Below are positions 50,198-60,086 of a stretch of DNA of 64,000 bases, in pieces. Position numbers and translations under genes: made by a program. The notes beneath the pieces are model-generated. The model saw only the letters and a list, made by a program, of their open reading frames with translations. It had not been told where the DNA came from and did not search any database. This stretch comes from an uncultured Paraburkholderia sp. (lineage in GTDB: Bacteria; Pseudomonadota; Gammaproteobacteria; Burkholderiales; Burkholderiaceae): contig CALNWN010000004.1 in assembly GCA_940746715.1 (NCBI GenBank), positions 372,001-436,000 of the forward strand, given 5' to 3'. Each line of letters starts with the position of its first letter. The first letter of the stretch is position 1.

Positions 50198-51240
50198 ATG
50201 TCCGATCATGCCGCCGCTTCTGCCCCCGGCGCGCCGTCTTCGCAGGCAGCAGCCCATGCGCCGCGCCTCGCGCGCCAACCTCGTCGCGGTCGCGTCGGGC
50301 CCGGCAGCGCCGAGGAAAACGCCTGCGCGAGATCTGGGAGACGCTGCCCGGCTGGCGCGGCTGGCTTTCTTCGGTCGATCACAAGACCATTGGTTTGCGC
50401 TATCTGGTGACCGCATTCATGTTCCTGCTGATGGGCGGCGTCGAAGCGCTCATCATGCGCGTTCAACTTGCGCGGCCCAACGCGACGGTTCTCACGCCAG
50501 AGCAATACAACCAGCTCTTCACGATGCACGGCGTGACAATGATCTTTCTCTACGCGCTGCCCGTGCTGTCCGGCTTCTCGAATTACTTGTGGCCCCTCGT
50601 GCTCGGCGCGCGCGACATGGCATTTCCGCGGCTCAACGCGCTGTCGTACTGGATCTTCCTGTTCGCGGGCATCTTCCTGTTCGCGAGCTTTCCGACCGGC
50701 CAGGCGCCGGACGCCGGATGGTTCAATTACACACCGCTTTCCGGCCTCGAATACAGCACGGGACCCAACATCGACGTCTACGCGCTCGGCATGGTGCTGC
50801 TCGGCATCTCCACGACGGTCGGCTCGATGAACTTCGTCGTGACCTTGCTGCGCATGCGTGCGCCGGGCATGTCGCTCGACCGCGTGCCGGTCCTCGTGTG
50901 GGGCACGTTGACGGCATCGGCCGGCAACCTGCTCGCGGTACCGTCGGTGAGCCTTGCGTTTTTTCTGCTATGGCTGGACCGCCGCATCGGCACGCATTTT
51001 TTCGATGTACTGAACGGTGGGCGACCGCTGTTCTGGCAGCATCTGTTCTGGATCTTCGCGCATCCTTGGGTTTATGCGGTCGTGCTGCCGGCCATGAGCA
51101 TCGTCTCGGACGCGTTGCCGGTGTTCTGCCGGCGCCCGCTCGTCGGCTACGGACCCGTTGCGCTCGCAACCGTCGCGACGATGGCAATCGGTTTCGTCGT
51201 GTGGATTCACCACATGTTCGCGACCGGCATTCCGGCGCCC
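50198..51240 (+). pseudogene. coxA: Cytochrome c oxidase subunit I, 5' part only
   Basis: The first ~35 residues (MSDHAAASAPGAPSSQAAAH) are in one frame; near 50315 the frame changes to RLREIWETLPGWRGWLSSVD. Helices with TMHGVTMIFLYALPVLSGFS (heme ligand His), HLFWIFAHPWVYAVVLPAMS (Cu-B His) and IHHMFATGIPA follow. The sequence then ends at a deletion junction near 51240. Helices downstream of the Cu-B histidine pair, including the high-spin heme ligands, are missing, so oxidase activity is impossible. Confidence 0.85.
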
Positions 51241-52450
51241 GCGGTGCCTACCTCGCTAAAGCCGCGGACTGCGCCGGCTGCCACACTGCCGCGCCGCGCG
51301 TCACGCGCCCGGGAGCCAAGCCCGCGCCGACGGCGCCGTTCGCGGGCGGCCTCGGCATGGGCTCGCCGTTCGGCACCATCTATTCGTCGAACATCACGCC
51401 GGATCCGGCCGCGGGTATTGGCCGTTACAGCTACGACGATTTCGCGCGGGCGTTGCGCGAAGGCGTAGCGCCGGGCGGCAAGCGGCTTTATCCGGCCATG
51501 CCGTATCCGTCGTTCTCGAAGATCACCGACGACGACATGCACGCGCTCTACGCGTACTTCATGCACGGCGTGCAGCCCATGTCGACCCCCGCGCCCACGA
51601 CGCGCCTGCCGTTTCCGTTCAACCAGCGTTGGGCGCTCCTTTTCTGGGACTGGGCGTTCGCGCCGAGCGGCCAATACAAACCCGATCCTGCCCACGACGC
51701 CCAATGGAACCGCGGCGCCTACCTCGTGCAATCGCTCGGGCATTGCGGCGCGTGCCACACCGCGTGGTCCGGCTTTCGACGAGCGCGGCTACAGCCACTC
51801 CAGTTCGACCTATCTGACGGGCGGCACCAACGACCACTGGTTCGCCCCAATCTCACCGCCGATCCGGGCTCAGGCCTCGGCCGATTGTACGCCGACGACA
51901 TCGCCGCTTTCCTCAAAACCGGTCACGGCGGCGGCCTAGTGACCTTCGGCAGCATGGTGCAGGTTGTCGAAGACAGCACGCAGTATCTGAGCGATGCGGA
52001 CCGCGCGGCCATCGCCGGCTATCTGAAGAGCTTGCCGCCGCGCGCGCCGAACGGCCATTTCAACACGGACTCGCAAGCTGCGCACCAGACCGTGCGGGCG
52101 CTCAGGACCGGCGACGTCGAGCGGCCGGGCGCCGGCATCTATGCGACATACTGCGCGCGCTGTCATCAGATGGATGGCGCGGGCGTGCGGCAAAAGTATC
52201 CGCGTCTTGCGGGCAATCCCGTCGTGCTCGGGCCGTCGAGCGCGTCGCTCGTGCGGCTTCTCGTGGAGGGCGGCGAGAGTCCGCGTACGCAGGGCGGCCC
52301 CGAGTCGCACAAGATGCCGTCTTCGTAGACCGGCTCACCAATAACGAAATGGCGCAGGTGCTCACGTTCGTCCGCAATACATGGGGCAACGCGGCCGCGC
52401 CCGTGACCTCGCGCGACGTGTCGAAGGTACGCGCGGCTTTGGGCAAGTAG
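51241..52450 (+). pseudogene. Triheme cytochrome c subunit of a membrane dehydrogenase, 5' end lost
   Basis: Starts without a leader at GAYLAKAADCAGCHTAAPRV, out of frame with coxA. Three heme-binding motifs, CAGCH, CGACH and CARCH, and GGLGMGSPFGTIYSSNITPD match the cytochrome subunit of gluconate/alcohol-type dehydrogenases. Two compensating one-base changes near 51777 and 51848 leave 24 codons out of frame between ACHTAWSG and PNLTADPG. A lost T near 52325 precedes VDRLTNNEMAQVLTFVRNTW. The stop is TAG at 52448-52450. The catalytic subunits expected nearby are absent. Confidence 0.75.
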
Positions 52451-52699
52451 CGCGCGCGACCGCTTCGCCGGTTTGCTGACCGGCACATCGTTTGCTTCTC
52501 CATGGCATCGGCGGATGGCGACGGAAAGTCGCGAGGCCCTCGTCCGGGCGGCGCGAAGAGCGCACGCCGCCGCCGCGCGATGGCAGGCAAGGGCCGGCAC
52601 AGCCACCGCAAGGCGCTCAATGAGCGCCGTCCTCGCGCCGCACAACAAAAGGCGCACAAAAAACCATGAGGGCAACGCGCCGCAAAGGAGGACACAACA

Positions 52700-53194
52700 A
52701 TGATGGACGCGATCTATCTGCTATTCGTGCAAGGGCGAGATCTCGACCCGCTGCAGATGAGCGTGCGCGCGCTGGTGATTTTTCTCATCGCGCTTGTGTT
52801 GATCAGGGTTTCCGGCCGGCGCTCGTTCGGGCAACGCTCGCCGTTCGATTCGGTGGTGGTGATTCTCCTCGGCGCGACGTTGGGCCGCGCGATCGTGGGA
52901 GCGTCGCCGTTCGTCGCGACCGTGCTGGCGTCGCTCATCATTGTGGTGTGCCACCGCCTGCTCGCGTGGGTCTGCATGCGCTGGCATACGATCGAGCGGC
53001 TCGTGGGCGGAGTCGAGCGCGAGGTGTACAGCAACGGCGCCTTCAACGAAAACGAACTGCGCGCCGCGCTGATGACCTCGAACGACGTGCGTGAAAGCGT
53101 GCGGCAGAAGCTCGGCTCGCGTTCGCTCGACAAGGTGGCGGCGGCGATTCTCGAGCGTAACGGCGAGGTGAGCGTGATCCGCAAGGAGCCGTGA
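52700..53194 (+). CDS. DUF421 (YetF-like) membrane protein
   Basis: Intact 164-residue protein starting MMDAIYLLFVQGRDLDPLQM after AAAGGAGG. Three membrane helices in the first 90 residues (RALVIFLIALVLIRVSGRRS and two more), then the cytoplasmic DUF421 domain with EREVYSNGAFNENELRAALM and SRSLDKVAAAILERNGEVSV. YetF-type proteins in Bacillus relate to phospholipid/membrane homeostasis. Function here unknown. Confidence 0.8.
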   Translation: MMDAIYLLFVQGRDLDPLQMSVRALVIFLIALVLIRVSGRRSFGQRSPFDSVVVILLGATLGRAIVGASPFVATVLASLIIVVCHRLLAWVCMRWHTIERLVGGVEREVYSNGAFNENELRAALMTSNDVRESVRQKLGSRSLDKVAAAILERNGEVSVIRKEP

Positions 53195-53255
53195 CTATTG
53201 CGCAGGCGGACAGGCGCCGGGCAGGCGAGGGTCGGCGTCGGCGTCGGCGTCGGCC

Positions 53256-54659
53256 TCAGCCGCGGCCCCCGCGCGAGATTTCCTCGCCGGCGCCGTGCGG
53301 CAGCTGCAGCGTGACCGGAATCGACGCGAATGAGCACAGCCCCACGACGAGGAACGCCGGCCAGAAATCCGACCACATGATGGCTTCATGGCCGTTCAGC
53401 AAACGCGACACTTGCAGGACGATGCCGCCGACGGTCACGCCGAGACCGAGCGACATCTGCTGTACGACACTGCCGAGGCTCGTCGCGCGGCCGACGTCGC
53501 GGCTCTCGATTTCCGCATAGGTCAACGAATTCAAATTCAGACTCGTGAATTGCAGCGCGGGGAAAAAGCCGCCGAGCAGCACGACCACCCAGATGATCCA
53601 CGTCGGCGTGCCGGGGAAAAAGAGTCCGCATGCGGCGATCGAAATGCCCGACAAAGCCGCGTTGACGACCAGCACCGAGCGAAAGCCGTAGCGATGCAGT
53701 ACGCGCGACGCGACCGTGCGCATGAACATGCCGCCGAATGCCGACGCGCAGGTAATCAGCCCGGATTGGAATGCGCTCATGCCGTGCCCTTCCTGCAGCA
53801 TCAGCGGCAAGAGGAACGGCAGAGCGCCGAGGCCGATGCGAAACAGCGAGCCGCCGAGCACGCTCGCCTGAAAGGTCGGTACCTTGAAAAATCGCAGATC
53901 GAGCAGCGGCAGCCGCGCGCGCTGCGCATAGGCGACATAAAGCAGGAGCAGGACGGCGCCGATGCCGCACATGCCGAACGCGTCGCGATTGGCAATCAGT
54001 TCGCCGCCAACGAGCGACAAGCCGAGCAGAAACAGCACCGCGCCCGCCGCCGACAGAAAAAAGCCGATCCAGTCGAGCGGCCCGGGATCCGGTTCGCGCG
54101 TGTTCGCGATGTGCCGGTTCATCAGATAGATGCCGAGGATGCCGATCGGCACGTTGATGAAGAAGATCAGGCGCCAGTGCAGGTAGGTCGTGATGAAGCC
54201 GCCGAGCAGCGGCCCGGCCGCCGGGCCGAGCATGGCGGGCACGCTCAGATAGTTCATCGCGCGGATGAAATCGGCTTTGTGCACCACTCGGAAGATGATG
54301 ATCCGGCCGACCGGCACCATCATCGCGCCGCCGACGCCTTGCACGAAGCGCGCGAGCGTAAAGGTGGCGAGGGAATTGGACGCCGCGCACAACAGCGAGC
54401 CGGGCACGAAGATGCCGATCTCCGTGCGAAAGACGGTGCGCGCGCCGAAGCGGTCGGCCAGCCAGCCGCAGACCGGAATAAAGACGCCGAGCCCGAGCAC
54501 GTAGCTCGTGACCGCGATTTTCAGCGTCACCGGATCGCGCCCGAAGTCGCGCGCCATGGCCGGCAACGCGGTGACGATGACGTTGGCATCGACGCTTTCC
54601 ATGAACATCGCGCATGCGACGATCAGAGGCGCAATCAGGGCTTTCTCGGCGACGGTCAT
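53256..54659 (-). CDS. MFS drug transporter (DHA2/EmrB type), intact
   Basis: ATG start at 54659 (MTVAEKALIAPLIVACAMFM), 467 residues; an upstream in-frame TTG at 54728 exists but adds non-typical sequence. Fourteen-helix DHA2 pattern, with motif C-like PAMLGPAAGPLLGGF, helix-5 sequence LHWRLIFFINVPIGILGIYL, and an acidic/Asn-containing first helix, ESVDANVIVTALPAM. Proton-driven drug or organic-anion export across the inner membrane is likely. No adaptor gene or regulator is adjacent. Confidence 0.85.
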   Translation of the reverse strand: MTVAEKALIAPLIVACAMFMESVDANVIVTALPAMARDFGRDPVTLKIAVTSYVLGLGVFIPVCGWLADRFGARTVFRTEIGIFVPGSLLCAASNSLATFTLARFVQGVGGAMMVPVGRIIIFRVVHKADFIRAMNYLSVPAMLGPAAGPLLGGFITTYLHWRLIFFINVPIGILGIYLMNRHIANTREPDPGPLDWIGFFLSAAGAVLFLLGLSLVGGELIANRDAFGMCGIGAVLLLLYVAYAQRARLPLLDLRFFKVPTFQASVLGGSLFRIGLGALPFLLPLMLQEGHGMSAFQSGLITCASAFGGMFMRTVASRVLHRYGFRSVLVVNAALSGISIAACGLFFPGTPTWIIWVVVLLGGFFPALQFTSLNLNSLTYAEIESRDVGRATSLGSVVQQMSLGLGVTVGGIVLQVSRLLNGHEAIMWSDFWPAFLVVGLCSFASIPVTLQLPHGAGEEISRGGRG

Positions 54660-54856
54660 GGAGTGGGGCGGAGGTGGTCTGTCGCCGGTAAGGGAAATAA
54701 GGGAGGCAAAAAGTGAGGCGACAGACAAAGGGTCATTATTGCACCTGTACGGTGCGGTTTGTTAATACTGCGCCCGCGCATGCGGCCCTTTTGAGCTCAG
54801 TCCTGCAGGCAAGCGGCCACGCCAGTGTGATTCTCACGCCACATATTAGTTTTTTG

Positions 54857-54884
54857 TTGCGTTGCGCAATGAGAAGACTATAGT
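54857..54884 (+). promoter_or_regulatory. Sigma-70-like promoter of the 50-residue gene
   Basis: TTGCGT at 54857-54862 and TATAGT at 54879-54884 with a 16-base spacer, 45 bp upstream of the small-gene start. Confidence 0.55.
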
Positions 54885-54928
54885 CTGGTTATTCTCTAGG
54901 TAGAAACCCCCTATATAGGAGCCCGACC

Positions 54929-55081
54929 ATGAACACTGCAACGAACGCCGCATCCGCCCGTAACACCGTCGCCGCTAACGGCAACTGGCTTGCCAAGCTG
55001 CGCGCGCTGGTCCTCCACGCCCTGAACCTGCATCTGCAAAACTGCGCTGTGATTGCAGAAGCGCACCGCCGTCCGCAGTAA
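54929..55081 (+). CDS. 50-residue small basic protein
   Basis: MNTATNAASARNTVAANGNW followed by a predicted amphipathic helix LAKLRALVLHALNLHLQNCA, ending HRRPQ. A TAGGAG ribosome site, a promoter-like pair upstream and a strong hairpin downstream at 55200 make it a compact transcription unit. No family recognised; it could be translated or be an sRNA with an incidental frame. Confidence 0.55.
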   Translation: MNTATNAASARNTVAANGNWLAKLRALVLHALNLHLQNCAVIAEAHRRPQ

Positions 55082-55199
55082 GCGCGAGGCGCGCCGCAAG
55101 TCCCGTTACGGGCCGGCGCGCACGCAGCCAACCGTCTTTCTACGAAGGCGAATGTAAGAATAAGGCGGCTCGAATCTGACAGCAGTAAGTGTGAAAGCA

Positions 55200-55230
55200 A
55201 CAAGCGGCGCATTCGGCGCCGCTTGTGTTT
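55200..55230 (+). terminator. Rho-independent terminator after the 50-residue gene
   Basis: ACAAGCGGCGC and GCGCCGCTTGT form an 11-bp perfect stem with loop ATTCG, followed by GTTTTG. It also faces the convergent 47-residue gene. Confidence 0.8.
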
Positions 55231-55292
55231 TGTAATCCCGCCCGTGCCGCCGGGCTCCGGGTGCAACTCGTCGTGCCGTGCCGCCCAAGGCT

Positions 55293-55436
55293 TCATTCGC
55301 CCGAGCGACGCGCCACCCGGGCGAGCGTTTGCCGCATTTTCGCGGCTCGCGCCGAAAGCGCTTTCATCACCAGCGCCGTCGACACGAGGCCGACCAGATA
55401 TAAACCGGCCATCATCCAGTCCTGTTCCGCCATCAT
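55293..55436 (-). CDS. 47-residue membrane protein
   Basis: Starts MMAEQDWMMAGLYLVGLVST at 55436 with GGGAGAAACG before the ATG. One membrane helix at residues 9-27, then a basic amphipathic tail ending RVARRSGE. The clean ribosome site and helix-plus-basic-tail design suggest a real single-pass small protein. No family recognised. Confidence 0.55.
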   Translation of the reverse strand: MMAEQDWMMAGLYLVGLVSTALVMKALSARAAKMRQTLARVARRSGE

Positions 55437-55866
55437 CGTTTCTCCCGCCAAGTGCCTCCTTCTTACGATCAACGGATCGCATCTCCCGAGGCTATTGCTT
55501 GCGATTACGGCAGCGGCGGCAAAAAGCTTGAGCGGCGTCCGTTCGCACCTCGCGAAATCGCCGGCTCGCCCCCGGCACGCATGAGCTCATGCCGAAATGT
55601 TCGTTCGCCGCGCATGATTAGCGTTTAAACTTCACCCCCCTGAGTTTCAAGGTCGGCCCCCCCCAGGGCCCCGGGTTGCGCCGGTTGCGCCGTAAGGGCG
55701 CGCTTTTACCGGCCATCGGCCCAGGTTAAACCCCGGCGCAATGGCCCACACTGTCAACCTTTTGATTGGCATGCCGTTATCCAGTTGTAATCACCGAAAG
55801 GCGGCCTGGCGGCAGACGGCCCGTCGCCGCGACAGCTGACAGCTCCACGCAAGGCCTGCATTGACC
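55437..55866. other. Intergenic stretch upstream of mprF
   Basis: About 430 bases with no credible gene. Contains C-rich and G-rich runs near 55635-55670 and a short direct repeat TTGCGCCGG around 55675. The mprF promoter should lie near 55740-55860, but no clear boxes were found. Confidence 0.35.
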
Positions 55867-58307
55867 ATGCCATCGATATAAGAACAAATTCGACCGGCTA
55901 GGCGCGATTTTCGTCCGGGCATCGAAGGCGCCCGCCATCAGGGGATTGGTCTCGCCCGTGCTCGCGCTCGGCATCTGCGGGCTGCTGCTGGTCGTGCTTC
56001 AGCATCTCTCGCAGGCGGTCGATTACCGCTTGGTGATGCACGAGCTGCGCCGCCTGACGGCGCGCGAATGGACGGCCGCGCTGGGCGCCACCGCGCTCAG
56101 CTATCTGGCGCTTGTCGGACGCGATGCGGTGGGCCTGCGCTACCTGGGGCGCGAGCGTGCCGCGAGCGGCGCTGTGGATCGGTGCTACCGCCGGTTCGGC
56201 GCTCGGTAACGCCACCGGCTTCGGCGCGTTGACGGGCGGCGCGGCGCGCCCGCGTCTACGGCGCGGCGAGCATCACGCCCGCGCAGATCGGCCGCATGAC
56301 GGTCTTCACGAGCGTCTCGCTCGCGCTGGCGCTCGTCCTGATGACGGCGCTCGGCATGGTGTGCGTGGCAGGCCTGCTTGCGCCCATGCTGCATCTGTCG
56401 TCCACAACCGTGCGCTGCGTGGGCGCGTTGCTGCTCGCCGCGCTGGTTCTGCTGGCGGCCGCATGCCGCGTCGAGACGCGCGCGGTCCGCACGCGCTGGC
56501 CGTGGCTTGCCTTCGACATTCCCGCGCGCCGCGACCTGCTCGAGCAAGTCGGCCTCGCGGTCGTGGACGTGGTCGCCGCCGGCCTCGCGCTGTGGGCGTT
56601 CCTGCCGCATGCGGACGTGAGCTTCGTCACGTTCATCACCGTCTATGCCGCCGCCATGCTGCTCGGCATGATCGGCCACACGCCGGGTGGCGTCGGCGTG
56701 TTCGAAGCGGCCATGGTGTTCACGCTGAACGGCAGCGTCGCCACCCAGCAGATGGTGGCTGCGCTGCTCGCGTATCGCGCGATCTATTTCGGCGCGCCGC
56801 TCGTCGTCTCCGCTGCATTGCTCGCCGGTTTCGAGGGCCGCGCGCTGAAAGGCCGGCTGCCGTTGCGGCAGGCGGCGGGCGCGTCGAAACTCGCGCCGCT
56901 GTTCCTGAGCCTCGTCACGTTCGTGGTCGGCGGCATGCTGGTGATTTCCAGCGCCACGCCCGCGTTCTGGCAGCGCCTCCATATTCTTCGCGACGTGTTG
57001 CCGCTGTGGGTGCTCGAAAGCTCGCAAATGCTGTGCAGCGTGCTCGGCGTGCTGCTGTTGTTCGTCGCGCGTGGCTTGCTGCGGCGTCTGGATGCCGCGT
57101 GGTGGATGACCTTGCTGCTGGCGGTGCTGAGCCTCGCGTTGTCGCTGACCAAGGGGCTTGCATTCGTCGAAGCGGGCGTGCTGTGCATGCTGATCGTGCT
57201 GTTGCTCGCGACGCGCCGGCGCTTCAATCGCCATTCGTCGCTGTTTGCCGAGCGGTTCACGGCCGGCTGGCTCGTCCTGGTGGCGATGGTGCTGATGCTC
57301 GCCACGTAGGTCATGCTGTTCGCGTTCCGCGATGTTCCCTATACGCGCGATCTCTGGTGGCAATTTGCCTTCGACGAACGCGCGCAGGAGCGCAGCGACG
57401 CAGGGCTCGCATTGATGTGCGACAAGAGCTTTTTGCTCTCCGAGTCGCGCGAGGCGTTCCTGATGTACGCGAAGTACGGCCGCACGTGGGCCGCGCTCCA
57501 CGATCCGGTCGGTCCGCGCGAGGAGTGGGCGGGTCTCATCAGCAAGTTCGTCGCGCTCGCGCACGGCGGACGCGCAGCCTTCTATCAGGTGCGCGCAAAC
57601 GCGTTGCCGCTGTATCTCGACGCGGGCCTGTCGCTCATGAAGCTCGGCGAGGAAGCGCACGTCGTGCTCGACGATTTCGACCTCAATGGCTCGCATCGCG
57701 CGCATCTGCGCTATGCGCTCAAGCGCGGCGAGCGCGACGGCTTCACCGTCGAAGTGATCGATCAGGCGGACGTGCCGGCGTCGCTCGAAACGCTGCGCGG
57801 CATTTCCAACGGCTGGCCGAACAGCCGCGACGCGCGCGAAAAGAGCTTTTCCGTCGCGGCTTTCACCGACGAATACCTCGCCGCGCAGTCCGTCATGCTG
57901 GTGCGCCAGAACGGCGAACTGGTCGCATTCGTCACTTTCATGACGACCGACCTGAACACCGAAGCCACAGTCGGCGTGATGCGCCACGTGGAAAGCGCGT
58001 CGCCGTACGCCATGGACTGTTCACGCAACTGGCCTTGCATCTGAAGCAGGCGGGCTTCCGTTCGCTCAGTCTCGGCATCGCGCCGCTCTCGGGCATGCAG
58101 CCGACGCCGCTCGCGTCGCGCTGGCACCGGGTTGCCGGCATCGTGTGGCGCTTCGGCGGCCGCTTTTACAACTTCCGCGGACTACGCGCTTTCAAGAGCA
58201 AGTTCCAGCCGCATTGGGAGCCGCGCTATCTCGCGGCGTCGGGTTCGGTGGGCGTGGTGTTCACGCTCGCGGACCTGTCATTGCTGGCAGGAGGCCGGCG
58301 TTCATGA
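55867..58307 (+). pseudogene. mprF: Lysyl-phosphatidylglycerol synthase/flippase (MprF), heavily disrupted
   Basis: ATG at 55867 (MPSI) goes out of frame within five codons, resuming NKFDRLGAIFVRASKAPAIR. Further frame changes lie near 56150 and 56250, a TAG at 57307-57309 interrupts VLMLAT / VMLFAFRDVPYTRDLWWQFA, and another change lies near 58015. The membrane flippase part, with GMIGHTPGGVGVFEAAMVFT, and the C-terminal synthase part, with LSESREAFLMYAKYGRTWAA and SIGIAPLSGM-like LSLGIAPLSGM, are both recognisable. Full length about 810 residues. The stop overlaps the acvB start by ATGA. Confidence 0.88.
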
Positions 58308-59605
58308 CTTTGCGTTCGTTTTTGAGGCTCGCCGTCGTGGCGAGCCTCGTGACTTGCGGCACGCTCGCCAACGCGGCGGCCACCGCTTCCTCCACCACCA
58401 TTCCCGGCGGCCGTTACGGCAACGTCACGGTGACGCAGCCGGTGGGGCCGCTGCGCGGCTTCATCGTGCTTTATTCGCAGGCGAGCGGCTGGAGCGCAGC
58501 CGATCAACACAGCGCGGATGAGCTCGCCAAGGCCGGTGCATTGACCGTCGGCGTGGATACCGCGCGGTATGCGGCGAACCTCGCGAGCAACGTCGGGACC
58601 CCTCCCGGGCAGAAGAAAGAAGCCTGCCATCAACTCGTGGGCGACGCCGAAGCGCTGAGCCATCAGCTCGAGCGGCAGTCGCAGTCGAGTCATTACTTCG
58701 CGCCGATCGTCGCGGGCACGGGGCAGGGCGCGACGCTCGCCATGCAGGTGCTCGAACAGGCGCCGTCGAACACGATTGCCGGCGCTGTCGTCGTGGATGC
58801 GGAGCGCACGCTCGATCCGCGCTTCCAGCCATGCCCGCCCGATCCGACGATTATTCGCGACAAGATTCCGGGCTTCGTCGAGAAGGCGACGACGGGCAGC
58901 GCCGACCGCGCGCGTCTCGTCGCGTTGATCACGCCGCATCTGCAGACCGTCTCGACGCATGACGACGATCTCTCCGATCTGCCGCTCATCGAATTGCCCG
59001 CGGCGCATCCGAACGGCCTGCTGGCCATCGTCATTTCCGGCGACGGCAGCTGGCGCGACCTCGACAAGACCATCGCGCAGGCGCTGCAGAAAGACGGCGT
59101 ATCCGTAATCGGCTGGGACAGCCTGCGCTACTTCTGGAGCGAGAAGCCGCCCGCGCAAACCAGCCGCGACCTCGCGCGCGTGATGCAGACCTACAGCGCG
59201 CGCTGGCACGCCGAGCACTTCGCGCTGATCGGCTATTCGTTCGGGGCGGACGTGATGCAGTTCGCGTATAACCGCTTGCCGGAGGCGTTGCGCGCGAAAG
59301 TGTCGCTGATTTCGCTACTCGGATTCGCGCCGGATGCCGACTTCCAGATCCGCGTGGGCGGCTGGCTCGGCATGCCTGCGAGCGACAAGGCGTTGAAAGT
59401 GCGCCCGGAACTCGCACGCGTGCCGCCTCACATCGTGCAATGCATCTACGGCGAAAACGAAGAAGACACCTTGTGTCCGGCGCTGACGAAGTCCGGCGTC
59501 GAGGTGATCCGCACTTCCGGCGACCATCACTTCGGCGGCGATTACAACGCGCTCGAACGGCGCATTCTCAGCGCGTTCAAAAAACAGAGCGGCGTGCACG
59601 ACTGA
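58304..59605 (+). CDS. acvB: AcvB/VirJ family periplasmic lysyl-phosphatidylglycerol hydrolase
   Basis: Intact 433-residue protein. Signal peptide MTLRSFLRLAVVASLVTCGT, an N-terminal VirJ-like domain, and a C-terminal alpha/beta-hydrolase domain with the nucleophile motif GYSFGAD (Ser near residue 312), a likely acid at ENEEDTLCPA and a catalytic His at SGDHHFGGDY. AcvB of Agrobacterium hydrolyses lysyl-phosphatidylglycerol and is encoded next to its synthase gene; the same pairing is seen here. The start ATG overlaps the mprF stop and follows AGGAGG. It remains intact although mprF is dead. Confidence 0.88.
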   Translation: MTLRSFLRLAVVASLVTCGTLANAAATASSTTIPGGRYGNVTVTQPVGPLRGFIVLYSQASGWSAADQHSADELAKAGALTVGVDTARYAANLASNVGTPPGQKKEACHQLVGDAEALSHQLERQSQSSHYFAPIVAGTGQGATLAMQVLEQAPSNTIAGAVVVDAERTLDPRFQPCPPDPTIIRDKIPGFVEKATTGSADRARLVALITPHLQTVSTHDDDLSDLPLIELPAAHPNGLLAIVISGDGSWRDLDKTIAQALQKDGVSVIGWDSLRYFWSEKPPAQTSRDLARVMQTYSARWHAEHFALIGYSFGADVMQFAYNRLPEALRAKVSLISLLGFAPDADFQIRVGGWLGMPASDKALKVRPELARVPPHIVQCIYGENEEDTLCPALTKSGVEVIRTSGDHHFGGDYNALERRILSAFKKQSGVHD

Positions 59606-60086
59606 TTCAAACGGCGCGTCGTGCGCCGTTTGCTTTGCGGCTAGCTATGCTCGTGACTCGCTCACACGCCGCGCAGCGTGGCCGAACACACACGTTGCCG
59701 CGTGCGTTCAATCCAGCGCTTCAAACCTGATCCACGCAGAACGACACCCGCAGCTTTGCGTGGCACCGTACGCGGCGCCTGCGCGCGTCAACGGGCCTTG
59801 CGCACCCGATCGCGCTTTGCGAGCGCTATCGCACATATAGCGGCGCTGCCGGCTTTTATGATCCTTTCAAATCCTTCAGATTCGGCCGACCATGTCACCT
59901 CCCGGTCAGTCAAGCTGCAAGGCGCCGTTCCGTCCATTCTGGTTGTGACATTCTGCTGCGATAACGCAACACGCCGTCGCGCAGCGTCGCTGTGCGACGG
60001 CGTGCTTTTCGACATGACGGGCAGTGGCCATCGCACGGTGAGCGCCGTGCGCGGCGTGTCCGTGCATGCGCCACGCGAGGCCGTGA
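59606..60086. other. Intergenic stretch between acvB and the adenylation gene
   Basis: About 480 bases with no recognisable gene. The acvB terminator may be the small GGCGCGTCGTGCGCC hairpin near 59612. The adenylation gene has no strong ribosome site; its promoter is probably in 59850-60050. Confidence 0.35.

Noticed and set aside
8363..57309. TAG reassigned as a sense codon
   Set aside because: The residues apparently replaced differ (Gln, Glu, Trp, Ser, Leu), several of the same genes also carry frameshifts, and TAG ends normal frames at 48628, 25163 and 52448. Suppression by a tRNA is a separate, testable idea.
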